64,000 nt of DNA from Pseudodonghicola flavimaris (GTDB lineage Bacteria > Pseudomonadota > Alphaproteobacteria > Rhodobacterales > Rhodobacteraceae): contig NZ_JASNJD010000004.1 in NCBI RefSeq assembly GCF_030164425.1, positions 124,001-188,000 on the forward strand, given 5' to 3'. This document shows, one piece after another, positions 28,516-38,117 of this stretch; positions within the stretch are counted from its first letter, which is position 1, and the number at the start of each line of letters is the position of its first letter. The translations under genes and the position numbers were made by a program. The notes beneath the pieces were generated by a model. It was not told the DNA's origin. It saw only the letters and a list, made by a program, of their open reading frames with translations, and searched no databases.

Positions 28516-29046
28516 ATGACCATGTGGGTATTCGGATATGGCTCGCTGCTGTGGAACCCCGGGTTCGACGTGGCGGCGCAGGAGATCGCGCGGCTGCCCG
28601 ATTATCACCGGTCGTTCTGCATGCGCTCGATCCACCACCGCGGCACCGAGGACGACCCGGGGCTGGTTCTGGCGCTGGATCAGGCATCGGGCGCCAGCTG
28701 TGCCGGCCTGGCGCTGAAGGTCGCCGCCGGACAGGAGGCGCAGACGCTGGCCTATCTGCGCGAACGCGAACTGGTGTCCTCCGCCTATCTGGAGAAGGTG
28801 CTGGAGGTCGACCTGACCGACGGCAGCCGGGTGCGGGCCGTCACCTATGTGATCGATCCCGATCATCGCCAGTATTGCGGCGGCCTGCCGCTGGAGGAGC
28901 AGGCACAGATCATCGCCCGGGCGGTGGGCGGGCGCGGGCCGAATGCGGAATATCTGTTCAATACCGCCCGCCATCTGGCCGAGATCGGGCTCAGCGATCC
29001 GGATCTGGACTGGCTGTCCGCCCGTGTCGCCGGCTTGCTGGCATAA
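28516..29046 (+). CDS. ChaC-like gamma-glutamylcyclotransferase
   Basis: A 176-residue protein of the ChaC/GGCT family, which cleaves glutathione to 5-oxoproline and Cys-Gly. The substrate loop FGYGSLLWNPGFD is at residues 5-17, and conserved stretches SFCMRSIHHRGT and YIDPDH-like YVIDPDHRQYCG follow. Length is close to bacterial ChaC. It starts at ATG 28516, 78 bases from the divergent DUF2125 gene. A 7-bp hairpin lies four bases after its stop. Confidence 0.88.
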   Translation: MTMWVFGYGSLLWNPGFDVAAQEIARLPDYHRSFCMRSIHHRGTEDDPGLVLALDQASGASCAGLALKVAAGQEAQTLAYLRERELVSSAYLEKVLEVDLTDGSRVRAVTYVIDPDHRQYCGGLPLEEQAQIIARAVGGRGPNAEYLFNTARHLAEIGLSDPDLDWLSARVAGLLA

Positions 29047-29049
29047 ACC

Positions 29050-29072
29050 CTTGGCGTTGCGCCAAGTTATTC
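29050..29072 (+). terminator. Hairpin after the ChaC-like gene
   Basis: CTTGGCG and CGCCAAG form a perfect 7-bp stem around a three-base loop, followed by TTATTCT. It is a weak terminator or possibly an operator, since the promoter of the following membrane-protein pair should lie in this 70-base gap. Confidence 0.5.
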
Positions 29073-29116
29073 TATAGGCTCGCTGCAGAGCAGAGACCCA
29101 TCAGGACGCCAGCCCC

Positions 29117-30298
29117 ATGGTGCAGCGAGACCGCGAACCCCGGCCGCATTTCTCACAACCCATCCGCCAGATCATGTTGATGCTGATCGCTGTCGGATTG
29201 GCCGCCTTCGGGGCGTTCATCGCGCTGCCGCGGGTGCTGCCGGTGTTTCTGGCCAACCCCTATCTGAACATCGCCATCGCCGTGGTCTTCGCCATCGGGG
29301 TGCTGTCCTGTTTCTGGCAGGTGGTGCAGCTGATGCGCTCGGTCCGCTGGATCGAGCTCTTCGTGACCGGTCAGGCAGGCGACATGCAGGCGCCGCAGCT
29401 GCTGACGCCGCTGGCCTCGCTGTTGCGGCCGCGCGGCGCGCGGATGCAGCTGAACTCTACCTCGTCGCGGTCGATCCTCGATTCCGTGTCCGAACGGATC
29501 GACGAGGAACGCGAGATCACCCGCTATATCGTCAACCTGCTGATCTTTCTCGGGCTGCTGGGCACCTTCTACGGGCTGGCGACGACGGTGCCGGCGGTGG
29601 TCGACACCATCCGCGGCCTGGCGCCGAAGGAGGGCGAGGACGGGCTGGCGGTCTTCAACCGGCTGATGACCGGGCTTGAGGCGCAGCTGGGTGGCATGGG
29701 CGTGGCCTTCTCCTCTTCGCTGCTCGGGCTGGCGGGGTCGCTGCTGGTGGGGCTTCTGGAACTGCTGTCGGGCCACGGCCAGAACCGGTTTTACCGCGAG
29801 CTGGAGGAATGGTTGTCCTCGATCACCCGGCTGGGCTTCGCCTCCGGCGAGGAGGGCGACAGCGAGGTTTCGGTGCTCGAAGGGGTGCTGGACCATATGT
29901 CCGACCAGATGCAGGCGCTGCAGGACATGTTCTCGAGCTCGGACCAGAGCCGGGCGGGGCTGGACCGCAAGCTGGGCGATCTGGCCGACGGGATCGAGCG
30001 GATGGCCGACCGGATGGAGCGGAACGAGACCATCAGCGCGGCGCTGGAACGGGTGGCGGTCGGTCAGGAGACCCTGATCGAGATGATCCGCGATCAGGGT
30101 GCCGGCGACGGGATGGATGCCGAAAGCCGGATGCGTCTGCGGTCGATCGACGTGCAGATGCTGCGCATTCTCGAAGAGATCTCGGCCGGCCGGCAGGAGA
30201 GCATGGCCGAGCTGCGCAAGGACATCGATATCCTGATCAAGGCGCTGGCACCGGTGCGCGGCGGCCGCCGGGGCAAGACCGGCGGGACGGAGGACTAG
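29117..30298 (+). CDS. MotA/TolQ/ExbB-like proton channel protein
   Basis: A 393-residue inner-membrane protein. Four hydrophobic segments lie at about residues 19-42, 48-72, 136-160 and 192-217. The last two carry the MotA/ExbB signatures LLIFLGLLGTFYGLATTV and GMGVAFSSSLLGLAGSLL. About 175 residues follow, predicted cytoplasmic, helical and charged with coiled-coil character (LGDLADGIERMADRMERN). The MotB-like partner starts three bases after the stop, so the two should form a stator-type complex driven by ion flow. Unlike TolQ and ExbB it has a long C-terminal tail, like ZorA of the Zorya defence system, but no Zorya effector genes are nearby. The start at 29117 is the first good ATG. Confidence 0.88.
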   Translation: MVQRDREPRPHFSQPIRQIMLMLIAVGLAAFGAFIALPRVLPVFLANPYLNIAIAVVFAIGVLSCFWQVVQLMRSVRWIELFVTGQAGDMQAPQLLTPLASLLRPRGARMQLNSTSSRSILDSVSERIDEEREITRYIVNLLIFLGLLGTFYGLATTVPAVVDTIRGLAPKEGEDGLAVFNRLMTGLEAQLGGMGVAFSSSLLGLAGSLLVGLLELLSGHGQNRFYRELEEWLSSITRLGFASGEEGDSEVSVLEGVLDHMSDQMQALQDMFSSSDQSRAGLDRKLGDLADGIERMADRMERNETISAALERVAVGQETLIEMIRDQGAGDGMDAESRMRLRSIDVQMLRILEEISAGRQESMAELRKDIDILIKALAPVRGGRRGKTGGTED

Positions 30299-30301
30299 GG
30301 C

Positions 30302-32311
30302 ATGGCCCTGTCCCGCCGCACAGGACAACGGTTCCAGGGCTCGATCTGGCCCGGCTTCGTCGATGCGATGACCGGGCTGCTGCTGGTGCTGATGTTCGTC
30401 CTGACCATTTTCATGGTGGTCATGTTCGTGCTGCGCGAAACCATCACCGGACAGGAAAGCAAGCTGGACCAGCTGTCTTCGGAAATCAGCGCGCTGGCCG
30501 ATGCGCTGGGGGTCAGGGAGCGGGAGAACGCCCGACTGCAGGCCCGGATGGGGGCGCTGACCGCGACATTGAGCGATACCCAGACCGATCTGGACCAGGC
30601 CCGTGCGGCGATTGCCGCCCTGACCGGGGAGCGGGACCGCCAGGCCACCGCGCTGAAGGCGGCAGAGGGGCGGATCGCCAGTTTCGAGGAGCAGGTCGCG
30701 GGCCTTCTGGGCGAACGCGACGCGGCCCGCGATCAGGTGTCGAGCCTGGAGGGCGAGAAGGCGGCGCTGCTGTCGCAGCAGGAGGCGCTGAACCTGGCGC
30801 TGGCCAAGCATCGAGAGGAGATCGACGCCCAGGCGGAGGCGGCGCGGCTTGCCGCTGCCAGACGTGAGGCGCTCGAGGCGCTGGTTGCCGATCTGCGCAA
30901 GCAGGCCGCCGATGACGCCGAACAGACCAAGGCGCTGACCGCGCGGATGGGCGATCTGCAAAGCCAGTTGAGCGAAGAGGAACAGGCGCGGCTGGCCGAG
31001 GCGGCGGCGGCGGAGGCGCTGCGCCAGAAGCTGCAGGATTCCGATGCCGAACTGACGGCGATGACGATGGAGCTGGAACGCCAGCGCAAATCGGCTGAGG
31101 ACACTTTGACCCTGCTGGCGGCGGCAGAGGCGGCGCGCAACGGGCTGGACGAGAAATTGAAGGCGGCGCTGGCGCAGCTGAGCGCGGCGCAGTCGGGGGC
31201 GGCGGATCGCGACGATCTGGCCCGCCGGCTGGAACTGGCGCTGGCGCAGATGGAGGTGGTGAAATCCGAAGGCGCCGATCAGGTCAGCGCGCTGCAGGCG
31301 CAGCTGGCGCAGGCGCAGACCGATCTCGCCGCCGCGCAGGCGGTCGCCGATCAGGCCGGCAGCGACCGCGCGGCGATCGAGGCACGGCTGTCCAAGGCGC
31401 TGGAGGCGCTGGAAAACACCCAGGCCGTGGCCACCGATCAGGACAAGCTGCGGCGTGAGCTGATGGCGGCGCTGGCGGCGCAGGCCGCGGCGGAGAAGAC
31501 CGCGGCCGATCGGCTCTCTGCCGCCGAACAGCGCGACGTCCTGCTGGCAAAGGCGCGGGAGACTCTGGCGCGGGAGCAGGAAACCTCGGCCGAGGCACAG
31601 CGCCAGACCGCGTTGCTCAACCAGCAGGTGGCGGCTTTGCGCACCCAGTTGGGCAGCCTGCAGGCGTTGCTGGACGATTACAAGGCGCGGGATGCGGCGG
31701 CCCAGGTGCAGCTGCAGAACCTTGGCCAGGATCTGAACGCGGCGCTGGCCCGGGCCGCCGCGGAAGAGCGCAAGCGCCGGCTGTTGGAGGAAGTCGAACG
31801 CAAGCGGCTCGAGGCCGAGGCAGAGCAGCTCAAGGCCGAAACCAAGGACCTGCAGCGCTATCGCTCGGAATTCTTCGGCCGGCTGCGCGATGTGCTGGGC
31901 AACGAGGAAGGCGTGCGGATTCAGGGCGACCGCTTCGTCTTCTCCTCCGAAGTGCTGTTCGCGCCGGGGGAGGCCGAGCTGGCGGATGCCGGCAAGGGCG
32001 AGATCGACAAGGTGGCCCGCATCCTGCGCCGGATCGCGGCGGAAATTCCGCCCGAGATCGACTGGGTGATCCGCGTCGATGGCCATACCGATGACGTGCC
32101 GCTGCGTCCGGGCGCGGAATTCGCCGACAACTGGGAGCTGAGCCAGGCCCGCGCCCTGTCGGTGGTGCGCTATCTGGTCGAGGCGCAGGGGATCGCGCCG
32201 GGGCGGCTGTCGGCCAACGGTTTCGGTGAATACCAGCCGATCAACCCGGCCAATACCCCGGAAGCCCGGGCGCAGAACCGCCGGATCGAGCTTAAGCTGA
32301 CCGAGAAGTAG
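30302..32311 (+). CDS. MotB/OmpA-like protein with very long coiled coil
   Basis: A 669-residue protein with three parts. A short cytoplasmic N-terminus and one membrane helix (about residues 16-45) carry the channel-type aspartate in WPGFVDAMTGLLLVLMF, at the place of the MotB proton-binding Asp. Residues about 50-510 are almost continuous heptad coiled coil rich in Ala, Glu, Gln, Leu and Arg. Residues about 530-669 are an OmpA-like peptidoglycan-binding domain (VDGHTDDVPL, NWELSQARALSVVRYL, NRRIELKL). By MotB topology the coiled coil and OmpA domain are periplasmic. The gene is coupled to the MotA-like gene. Closest idea: a stator unit of unknown output, related in plan to MotAB, TolQR or ZorAB. 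Confidence 0.88.
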   Translation: MALSRRTGQRFQGSIWPGFVDAMTGLLLVLMFVLTIFMVVMFVLRETITGQESKLDQLSSEISALADALGVRERENARLQARMGALTATLSDTQTDLDQARAAIAALTGERDRQATALKAAEGRIASFEEQVAGLLGERDAARDQVSSLEGEKAALLSQQEALNLALAKHREEIDAQAEAARLAAARREALEALVADLRKQAADDAEQTKALTARMGDLQSQLSEEEQARLAEAAAAEALRQKLQDSDAELTAMTMELERQRKSAEDTLTLLAAAEAARNGLDEKLKAALAQLSAAQSGAADRDDLARRLELALAQMEVVKSEGADQVSALQAQLAQAQTDLAAAQAVADQAGSDRAAIEARLSKALEALENTQAVATDQDKLRRELMAALAAQAAAEKTAADRLSAAEQRDVLLAKARETLAREQETSAEAQRQTALLNQQVAALRTQLGSLQALLDDYKARDAAAQVQLQNLGQDLNAALARAAAEERKRRLLEEVERKRLEAEAEQLKAETKDLQRYRSEFFGRLRDVLGNEEGVRIQGDRFVFSSEVLFAPGEAELADAGKGEIDKVARILRRIAAEIPPEIDWVIRVDGHTDDVPLRPGAEFADNWELSQARALSVVRYLVEAQGIAPGRLSANGFGEYQPINPANTPEARAQNRRIELKLTEK

Positions 32312-32372
32312 ATCAGGGCAGGGCGCCCGGCGCGGAAAATGCCCGTGGTCCTGCCGCGGGGGCCCTTGCGGC

Positions 32373-33356
32373 CTAATCGAGTGCCAGCGTTACCCGCACG
32401 CTGTCGATTTCCTCGCCTCCACGCAGCATGCGGACAATGCCGATATAGCGCCCCCTGGGCCAGCCGCCGGGCGGTTGCCGTTTGCCGGCGGCGCGGAACA
32501 GCTGCGCCTTGGCGCCTTCCAGCCCGTCGGAATGCGAGATCACCTCGCCCTTCGGCCCGTTGATGGTGATCTCCAGCACATCGCCCTGCCGCCCGCCATA
32601 GGCATAGCCGTAGAGCACCAGCGCCGGCGACTGGCTGTTCAGCGTCGGATCGGCGGCGGTGCCGGCCTTGACCGCCTGAAAACTGGGCACATTGGCGGCG
32701 AAGCCGGCCGCGATCAGGCCGCCGGGTTCATAGGCCGGTGTTTCGGTCCACAGATCGCGCGCCGGCGTATCGTCGCCGCAGCGGGCGCCCTCCGGCGCAA
32801 AGGGGTCGATCACCGCGCCGTCATGGCGCACCGAGAGATGCACATGCGGGAACTGGGTCTGACCGCTCAGCCCGACCTGGCCCAGCACCTCGCCGGTGGC
32901 AATCGTCTGCCCGGTGGTGACCCGGATCGAGCCGGCCTTCATGTGGCAATATTGGGTTTCCCAGCCGTCGCCATGGTCGATCAGCACGCCGTTGCCGCAT
33001 TCCCGCCCGGCGATCTCCCCGGCGGTCTCGCTGCTGGCGAGCCGGTCGGCCATGCCGTCGCGAAAGCCCCGGACCACGCCGGGGGCGGCGGCCAGGACAT
33101 TCACGCCGCGCCGCATCGTCGCCAGATCGGGCAGGGCGAAATCGGTGCCCTTGTGCCCGTCGTAACTGAGCGGGCCGCAGCGGTAATCCCCGGCCCCGGG
33201 GCCGGGGTCGTCATCGACATATTGCTGGATATAGCAGCTCTCGCCCAGGGTGCAGTCGATCGGTAGCGCCAAAGCGAAATCGCCCGCCGCGGCGGGCGCG
33301 GCGAGCGATGTCAGCAGGGCCGCGACAGCGGCCCCGCATCTGAGACCTGGGCGCAT
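32373..33356 (-). CDS. Exported M23 family metallopeptidase
   Basis: A 327-residue protein with a signal peptide (about residues 1-24). Its LytM-type M23 domain has the zinc motif HKGTDFAL and the later HVHLSVRHD (about residues 66-182). A C-terminal domain of about 120 residues has no recognised motif. Many cysteines suggest disulfides in the periplasm. Expected to cleave peptidoglycan cross-links, or to regulate amidases if inactive; the metal ligands look intact. The ATG overlaps the clpA stop (TGATG), so it may be co-transcribed with clpA. It faces the OmpA-like stator gene. Confidence 0.88.
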   Translation of the reverse strand: MRPGLRCGAAVAALLTSLAAPAAAGDFALALPIDCTLGESCYIQQYVDDDPGPGAGDYRCGPLSYDGHKGTDFALPDLATMRRGVNVLAAAPGVVRGFRDGMADRLASSETAGEIAGRECGNGVLIDHGDGWETQYCHMKAGSIRVTTGQTIATGEVLGQVGLSGQTQFPHVHLSVRHDGAVIDPFAPEGARCGDDTPARDLWTETPAYEPGGLIAAGFAANVPSFQAVKAGTAADPTLNSQSPALVLYGYAYGGRQGDVLEITINGPKGEVISHSDGLEGAKAQLFRAAGKRQPPGGWPRGRYIGIVRMLRGGEEIDSVRVTLALD

Positions 33357-35686
33357 CAGTCCGCGGTCAGCAGCGGCGGCTTGTCGCCGGGCAGGCGCTT
33401 GCGGTCGGGGCCGTCGATCTGCAGGTCGATCTCGCCGTCCTTGACGCCCACCTTGACCACGCCGCCCTTGGCGAGCTTGCCGAACAGCAGCTCTTCCGCC
33501 AGCGGCTTCTTGATGTGCTCCTGGATCACGCGGCCCAGGGGACGCGCGCCCATCTTGTCGTCATAGCCGCGGTCGGCAAGCCATTCGGCGGCCGGGCGGG
33601 TCAGTTCGATGGTCACGCCACGATCCATCAGCTGGGCCTCCAGCTGCAGCACGAATTTCTCGACCACCTGCAGGATCACCTCTTTCGGCAGCGGCGCGAA
33701 GGAGATCACCGCGTCCAGACGGTTGCGGAACTCCGGCGTGAAGGTGCGTTCGATGGCGGCGGTATCCTCGCCTTCGCGGCGGTCACGGCCAAAGCCGATA
33801 GCGGCCTTCTGCATGTCCGACGCCCCGGCGTTGGAGGTCATGATCAGGATCACGTTGCGGAAATCCACCGTCCGGCCGTTGTGGTCGGTCAGCTTGCCGT
33901 GGTCCATCACCTGCAGCAGGATGTTGTAGACATCCGGGTGGGCCTTTTCGATCTCGTCCAGCAGCAGCACACAATGCGGGTGCTGGTCGACGCCATCGGT
34001 CAGCATGCCGCCCTGGTCGAAGCCGACATAGCCCGGAGGCGCGCCGATCAGTCGGGAAACCGCGTGTTTCTCCATGTATTCCGACATGTCGAAGCGCAGC
34101 AGCTCCACCCCGAGGGTTTCGGCCAGTTGCTTGGCGACCTCGGTCTTGCCGACGCCGGTGGGCCCGGCAAAGAGATAGTTGCCGATGGGCTTTTCCGGTT
34201 CGCGCAGGCCGGCCCGGGCCAGCTTGATGGCCGAGCTCAGCGCCTCGATGGCGGCGTCCTGGCCGAAGACCACCCGCTTCAGCGTGGCTTCGAGATCCTT
34301 CAGCACCTCGGCATCGTCCTTGCTGACGCTCTTCGGCGGGATGCGGGCGATCTTGGCGACGACGGCCTCGATCTCCTTGACACCGATGGTCTTGCGCCGC
34401 TTGCTCTCGACGACCAGATGCTGCGCCGCGCCGGCTTCGTCGATGACGTCGATGGCCTTGTCGGGCAGCTTGCGGTCATGGATGTAGCGCGCCGACAGCT
34501 CGACCGCCGTCTTGATCGCGTCGCCGGTGTATTTGACGCTGTGATGCTCCTCGAAATAGGGCTTCAGCCCCTTGAGGATCTTCACCGCATCCTCGACCGA
34601 GGGCTCGGTGACATCGATCTTCTGGAACCGGCGGCTCAGCGCGCGGTCCTTTTCGAAGTGCTGGCGGAACTCCTTGTAGGTGGTGGAGCCCATGGTGCGC
34701 AGCTTGCCGCCCTGCAGCGCAGGTTTCAGCAGGTTGGAGGCATCCATCGCGCCGCCGGAGGTGGCGCCGGCGCCGATCACCGTGTGGATCTCGTCGATGA
34801 ACAGCACCGCGTCGGGGTGTTCCTCAAGCTCGGTCACCACGGCTTTCAGCCGTTCCTCGAAATCGCCGCGATAGCGGGTGCCGGCCAGCAGCGCACCCAT
34901 GTCGAGCGAATAGATCGTGGTGTTGGACAGAACCTCCGGCACCTCGCCCTTGACGATCTTGCGGGCCAGACCCTCGGCGATGGCGGTCTTGCCGACACCC
35001 GGGTCGCCCACCAGCAGCGGGTTGTTCTTGCGCCGACGGCACAGCACCTGAATGCAGCGCTCCACCTCCTGATCGCGGCCGATCAGCGGGTCGATGTCGC
35101 CCTCGCGCGATTTCGCGTTCAGATCGACGCAATATTTCCCCAGCGCGCTTTCCTTCTGGTCGCCGGTCTCGGGCGCGGCAGAGCTGTGGCCCTCGTCCTC
35201 TGCATCGGTGGCGCCGGAAACCGGGCGGCTTTCGCCATAGGCCGGGTTCTTGGCGACGCCATGGGCGATGAAGTTCACCGCGTCATAGCGGGTCATGTCC
35301 TGCTGTTGCAGGAAATAGGCGGCATTGGATTCCCGTTCGGCGAAGATCGCCACCAGCACGTTGGCGCCGGTCACCTCGGTCCGTCCGGAGGATTGCACAT
35401 GGATCGCGGCGCGCTGGATCACGCGCTGGAAGGCGGCGGTCGGCACCGCTTCGGAGCCATCGATATCCGTCACCAGATTCGACAGTTCCTCGTCGATGAA
35501 ATCCACCAGGGTGGTGCGCAATTCGCCCAGATCGACGCTGCAGGCCTTCATGACGCGGGTGGCGTCCGGCTCGTCCAGCAGGGCCAGCAGCAGGTGTTCG
35601 AGGGTCGCAAACTCGTGCCGTCGGTCGTTGGCCAGAGCGAGGGCAGCGTGGATGGCCTGTTCAAGGGTGCTCGAGAATGAAGGCAC
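33356..35686 (-). CDS. clpA: ATP-dependent Clp protease ATP-binding subunit ClpA
   Basis: A 776-residue AAA+ unfoldase that feeds substrates to ClpP. An N-terminal Clp repeat domain (about residues 1-145) is followed by D1 with Walker [10 protein letters not shown] (about 226) and Walker [10 protein letters not shown], then D2 with GPTGVGKTE (about 507) and VLLLDEIEK. The IGFGRDR loop in D2 matches the ClpP-docking tripeptide region. Length and order fit ClpA and not ClpB. The adaptor gene clpS, often just upstream of clpA, is not present in the 288-base gap to the RTX gene. Confidence 0.96.
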   Translation of the reverse strand: MPSFSSTLEQAIHAALALANDRRHEFATLEHLLLALLDEPDATRVMKACSVDLGELRTTLVDFIDEELSNLVTDIDGSEAVPTAAFQRVIQRAAIHVQSSGRTEVTGANVLVAIFAERESNAAYFLQQQDMTRYDAVNFIAHGVAKNPAYGESRPVSGATDAEDEGHSSAAPETGDQKESALGKYCVDLNAKSREGDIDPLIGRDQEVERCIQVLCRRRKNNPLLVGDPGVGKTAIAEGLARKIVKGEVPEVLSNTTIYSLDMGALLAGTRYRGDFEERLKAVVTELEEHPDAVLFIDEIHTVIGAGATSGGAMDASNLLKPALQGGKLRTMGSTTYKEFRQHFEKDRALSRRFQKIDVTEPSVEDAVKILKGLKPYFEEHHSVKYTGDAIKTAVELSARYIHDRKLPDKAIDVIDEAGAAQHLVVESKRRKTIGVKEIEAVVAKIARIPPKSVSKDDAEVLKDLEATLKRVVFGQDAAIEALSSAIKLARAGLREPEKPIGNYLFAGPTGVGKTEVAKQLAETLGVELLRFDMSEYMEKHAVSRLIGAPPGYVGFDQGGMLTDGVDQHPHCVLLLDEIEKAHPDVYNILLQVMDHGKLTDHNGRTVDFRNVILIMTSNAGASDMQKAAIGFGRDRREGEDTAAIERTFTPEFRNRLDAVISFAPLPKEVILQVVEKFVLQLEAQLMDRGVTIELTRPAAEWLADRGYDDKMGARPLGRVIQEHIKKPLAEELLFGKLAKGGVVKVGVKDGEIDLQIDGPDRKRLPGDKPPLLTAD

Positions 35687-35974
35687 GTTGGTGCTCCTCT
35701 GATCTGGGTCAGTACGGGGGAGGGGTGTTGGCCGTTCCCCGAGCCAACCGTGTCGTTATACCCTTAGAGTTTGGTTTATCGGGGCCGGGCTTCAAGAGTT
35801 TTCTTGGTCCGAATGATCACAAATTACGCCGCCTGCCTGCGAAAGGTGAAGTTTTGGGGGCGTTCAGGGGCTGCGATCCCGGCCGGGGCGGCGCGATTTG
35901 GCTGTCGTTACGTCAACTTTGGCTGTAGTCTCAGATGTATTTTTCAGAAGCGATTCAAATAGGCGGTATAGGGT

Positions 35975-38053
35975 ATGGCGAGTGTTGCGCAAGCTATTGC
36001 ATCTATTGAGGAAACAAGGTCCAGCCTGGCCGATGCCCGGGTCGGCCTGCGGACAGCCGAGCGGTATCTGTACGGCCGGAACGGCGCCGAGGACACGGAT
36101 GAGGATTTCGACCTTCTGGGGTTCACCGCGCCACAGCTGACGGTCTACGGGATGAAGGCGGTGGCCTTTGCGGTCAGGAAATATGCGCAATCGGTGGTCA
36201 CCACGCTCGAGACCAAGATCGAGATGCGCAGCGCCATCGAATATTGGGCCGATGCGCTCGACGATGCGCTCGACTCATCGCGCAGCGGCGCCCGGATCGC
36301 CAAGATTGCCGAGCTTCTGCCCGGGCTCGGCACCACCTTCAAACGCGCCAATATCGACACGCTGATGAAGCAGGCCGCCGATATCTCGGCCGAAATGCGG
36401 GGAGAGCTGACCAAGATCGACAGCGTCTATGCCGAAAGTCTGGTGTTCTGGAAAAACATCTACGGCGTCGCGGACAAGGCGAATACGGCGCTGACAGTGC
36501 TTTCGGCCGGGGTCACGGTGCTGAAGGCGCAGACCGCCGACGCCACCGAGGCGGGGGTGTCGCCGGGGCTCTATGCCGCCAGCGTCGGGGCGACCAACGT
36601 GGCGGCAGACGACGCGCGGCTGGAAGCGGCGATCACGGCGCTGGCGGAGCGTTTCGCCGATACCGTCGATCCGGTGACCACGGCGCAGCAGCAGCTGCAG
36701 GCGCTGTTCGACAGTGTCGCCGCCGCCACCGAGACCGCTGCCGGAGAGCTCGCCGATCTCGATGCGCTGATCGGGGAGATCACCGATCTGATGGCACGGC
36801 TCAACGCGCTGCCCGGCACCGTCGCGCCCTTCACCGCCGTGGTGTCGGCAATGGTGGCGCCCTTCGATGTGATCTTCGATTTCCTGGAAAATCCGCCGTC
36901 GATCTTCGGGGTCAAACTGTTTCCGCCGATCAGCCGGTCGGATATCGACGCGATCCTCGATTTCCTCAGCGGGGTTTCGGACACGATCCTGGGCCTGCTC
37001 GACCCGATCCTGTCGCCGATCCTGGGCCCGGTGGAGGATGCGGTGAACAAGATCCTCGACAGGCTGAACCCGCTGAAGGAATTCTCCACGCCGGTGGACG
37101 ATCTGCTGGCGAAGATCACCGAGCTGTTCGAGGTGGTCGAAGGGCTTGACGACATGCTGGGGTCGATCGCTGATCTGGCAGTGGATTTCGCCGATCTGCC
37201 CACAACCATCGAGGCGCTGGACAGCCCGGGCCGGGGAGAGACCCGGGTGAGCTTCTTCGGCGGCGATGACGACGACGTGGTACAGGGCCGCGTCGCGACG
37301 GCGGAGGAGGCGCGGGGGCTGGACGGCGCGGTGCTGTCGGGCGGCGGCGGCAACGATACCCTGAAGGGGACCGAACTGGACGACATGATCGCCGGCGGCG
37401 CCGATGACGACAGGCTGTTCGGCTTCGGTGGCGACGACGTGATCTTCGGTCATTCCGGCGACGATACCGTCTATGGCGGCGATGGGGATGACATCATAAC
37501 CGGCAACGGCGGCGCCGATGCCCTCGCTGGCGGCGACGGGGACGACGACATCGCCGGCAATGGCGAGGATGACACCATCACCGCCGGCGAGGGCGACGAC
37601 CGGGTCGCGGGCGGCACCGGGGCGGATCGAATCCTGGGCGGTGCCGGGCAGGACACCCTGCTGGGGCAGGCCGGCGATGACGAGATCTTCGGCGGTACCG
37701 GCGACGACACCCTGCGCGGTGGCGCCGGCAACGATCTGCTGGTGGGGCAGGCGGGCGACGATTTCATCTTCGGCGCCGCCGGCCGCGATATCCTGCGCGG
37801 CGGCAGCGGCGACGATGTGCTGGTCGGCGGGGCGGGCGCGGACACCTATCAGTTCGCCCGCGTCGGCAACGGCTTCGACATCATCCGCGGGTTCGAGCAG
37901 GGCAGCGACCTGATAGAGATCGACGGGCGCAGTTTCGAGGAGCTGGAGATCCGCCAGACCAAGGCGGCGACCTTCATCGAGTTCGGCAAGTCCAACGTGA
38001 TCAAGCTGGCCGGCTTCGACGGCGAGCTGACCGCAGACGATTTCCTGTTCTGA
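35975..38053 (+). CDS. RTX (hemolysin-type calcium-binding) secreted protein
   Basis: A 692-residue protein. Residues about 1-420 are largely helical, without a signal peptide, and match no domain I recognise. Residues about 425-620 are a run of glycine/aspartate nonapeptides of the GGxGxDxxx type (GGDGDDIITG, GGTGDDTLRG), which fold into calcium-binding beta rolls. The last 70 residues resemble the C-terminal secretion region of type I substrates, ending DDFLF. Expected to leave through an ABC-type (T1SS) exporter not encoded in this window. The function of the N-terminal half is unknown. No strong ribosome binding site precedes the ATG. Confidence 0.85.
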   Translation: MASVAQAIASIEETRSSLADARVGLRTAERYLYGRNGAEDTDEDFDLLGFTAPQLTVYGMKAVAFAVRKYAQSVVTTLETKIEMRSAIEYWADALDDALDSSRSGARIAKIAELLPGLGTTFKRANIDTLMKQAADISAEMRGELTKIDSVYAESLVFWKNIYGVADKANTALTVLSAGVTVLKAQTADATEAGVSPGLYAASVGATNVAADDARLEAAITALAERFADTVDPVTTAQQQLQALFDSVAAATETAAGELADLDALIGEITDLMARLNALPGTVAPFTAVVSAMVAPFDVIFDFLENPPSIFGVKLFPPISRSDIDAILDFLSGVSDTILGLLDPILSPILGPVEDAVNKILDRLNPLKEFSTPVDDLLAKITELFEVVEGLDDMLGSIADLAVDFADLPTTIEALDSPGRGETRVSFFGGDDDDVVQGRVATAEEARGLDGAVLSGGGGNDTLKGTELDDMIAGGADDDRLFGFGGDDVIFGHSGDDTVYGGDGDDIITGNGGADALAGGDGDDDIAGNGEDDTITAGEGDDRVAGGTGADRILGGAGQDTLLGQAGDDEIFGGTGDDTLRGGAGNDLLVGQAGDDFIFGAAGRDILRGGSGDDVLVGGAGADTYQFARVGNGFDIIRGFEQGSDLIEIDGRSFEELEIRQTKAATFIEFGKSNVIKLAGFDGELTADDFLF

Positions 38054-38117
38054 CCCCTGGTCAGATCACCGCAGGCCGGGCGGGGCCCGGCGTGGCGTGC
38101 CCGGTCTCAGACCGAAA

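Noticed and set aside
29153-32086. Long open frame antisense to the stator pair
   Set aside because: It mirrors the repetitive Ala/Glu/Leu codons of the coiled coil as Leu/Gln/Arg repeats and has no domain of its own.
29117-32311. A complete Zorya anti-phage system
   Set aside because: The two proteins resemble ZorA and ZorB in plan, but no ZorC, ZorD or ZorE-like gene (helicase or nuclease) is adjacent; the neighbours are a ChaC-like gene and an M23 peptidase. I call it a stator-like pair only.
35687-35974. A small gene such as clpS between clpA and the RTX gene
   Set aside because: No frame of the right size with ClpS-like residues is present on either strand; the region is A/T-rich and looks like promoter DNA.
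37340-37850. Tandem short repeats suggesting a CRISPR array
   Set aside because: The periodicity is 27 bases with coding Gly/Asp nonapeptides of the RTX protein in frame. There are no constant repeats separated by unique spacers.
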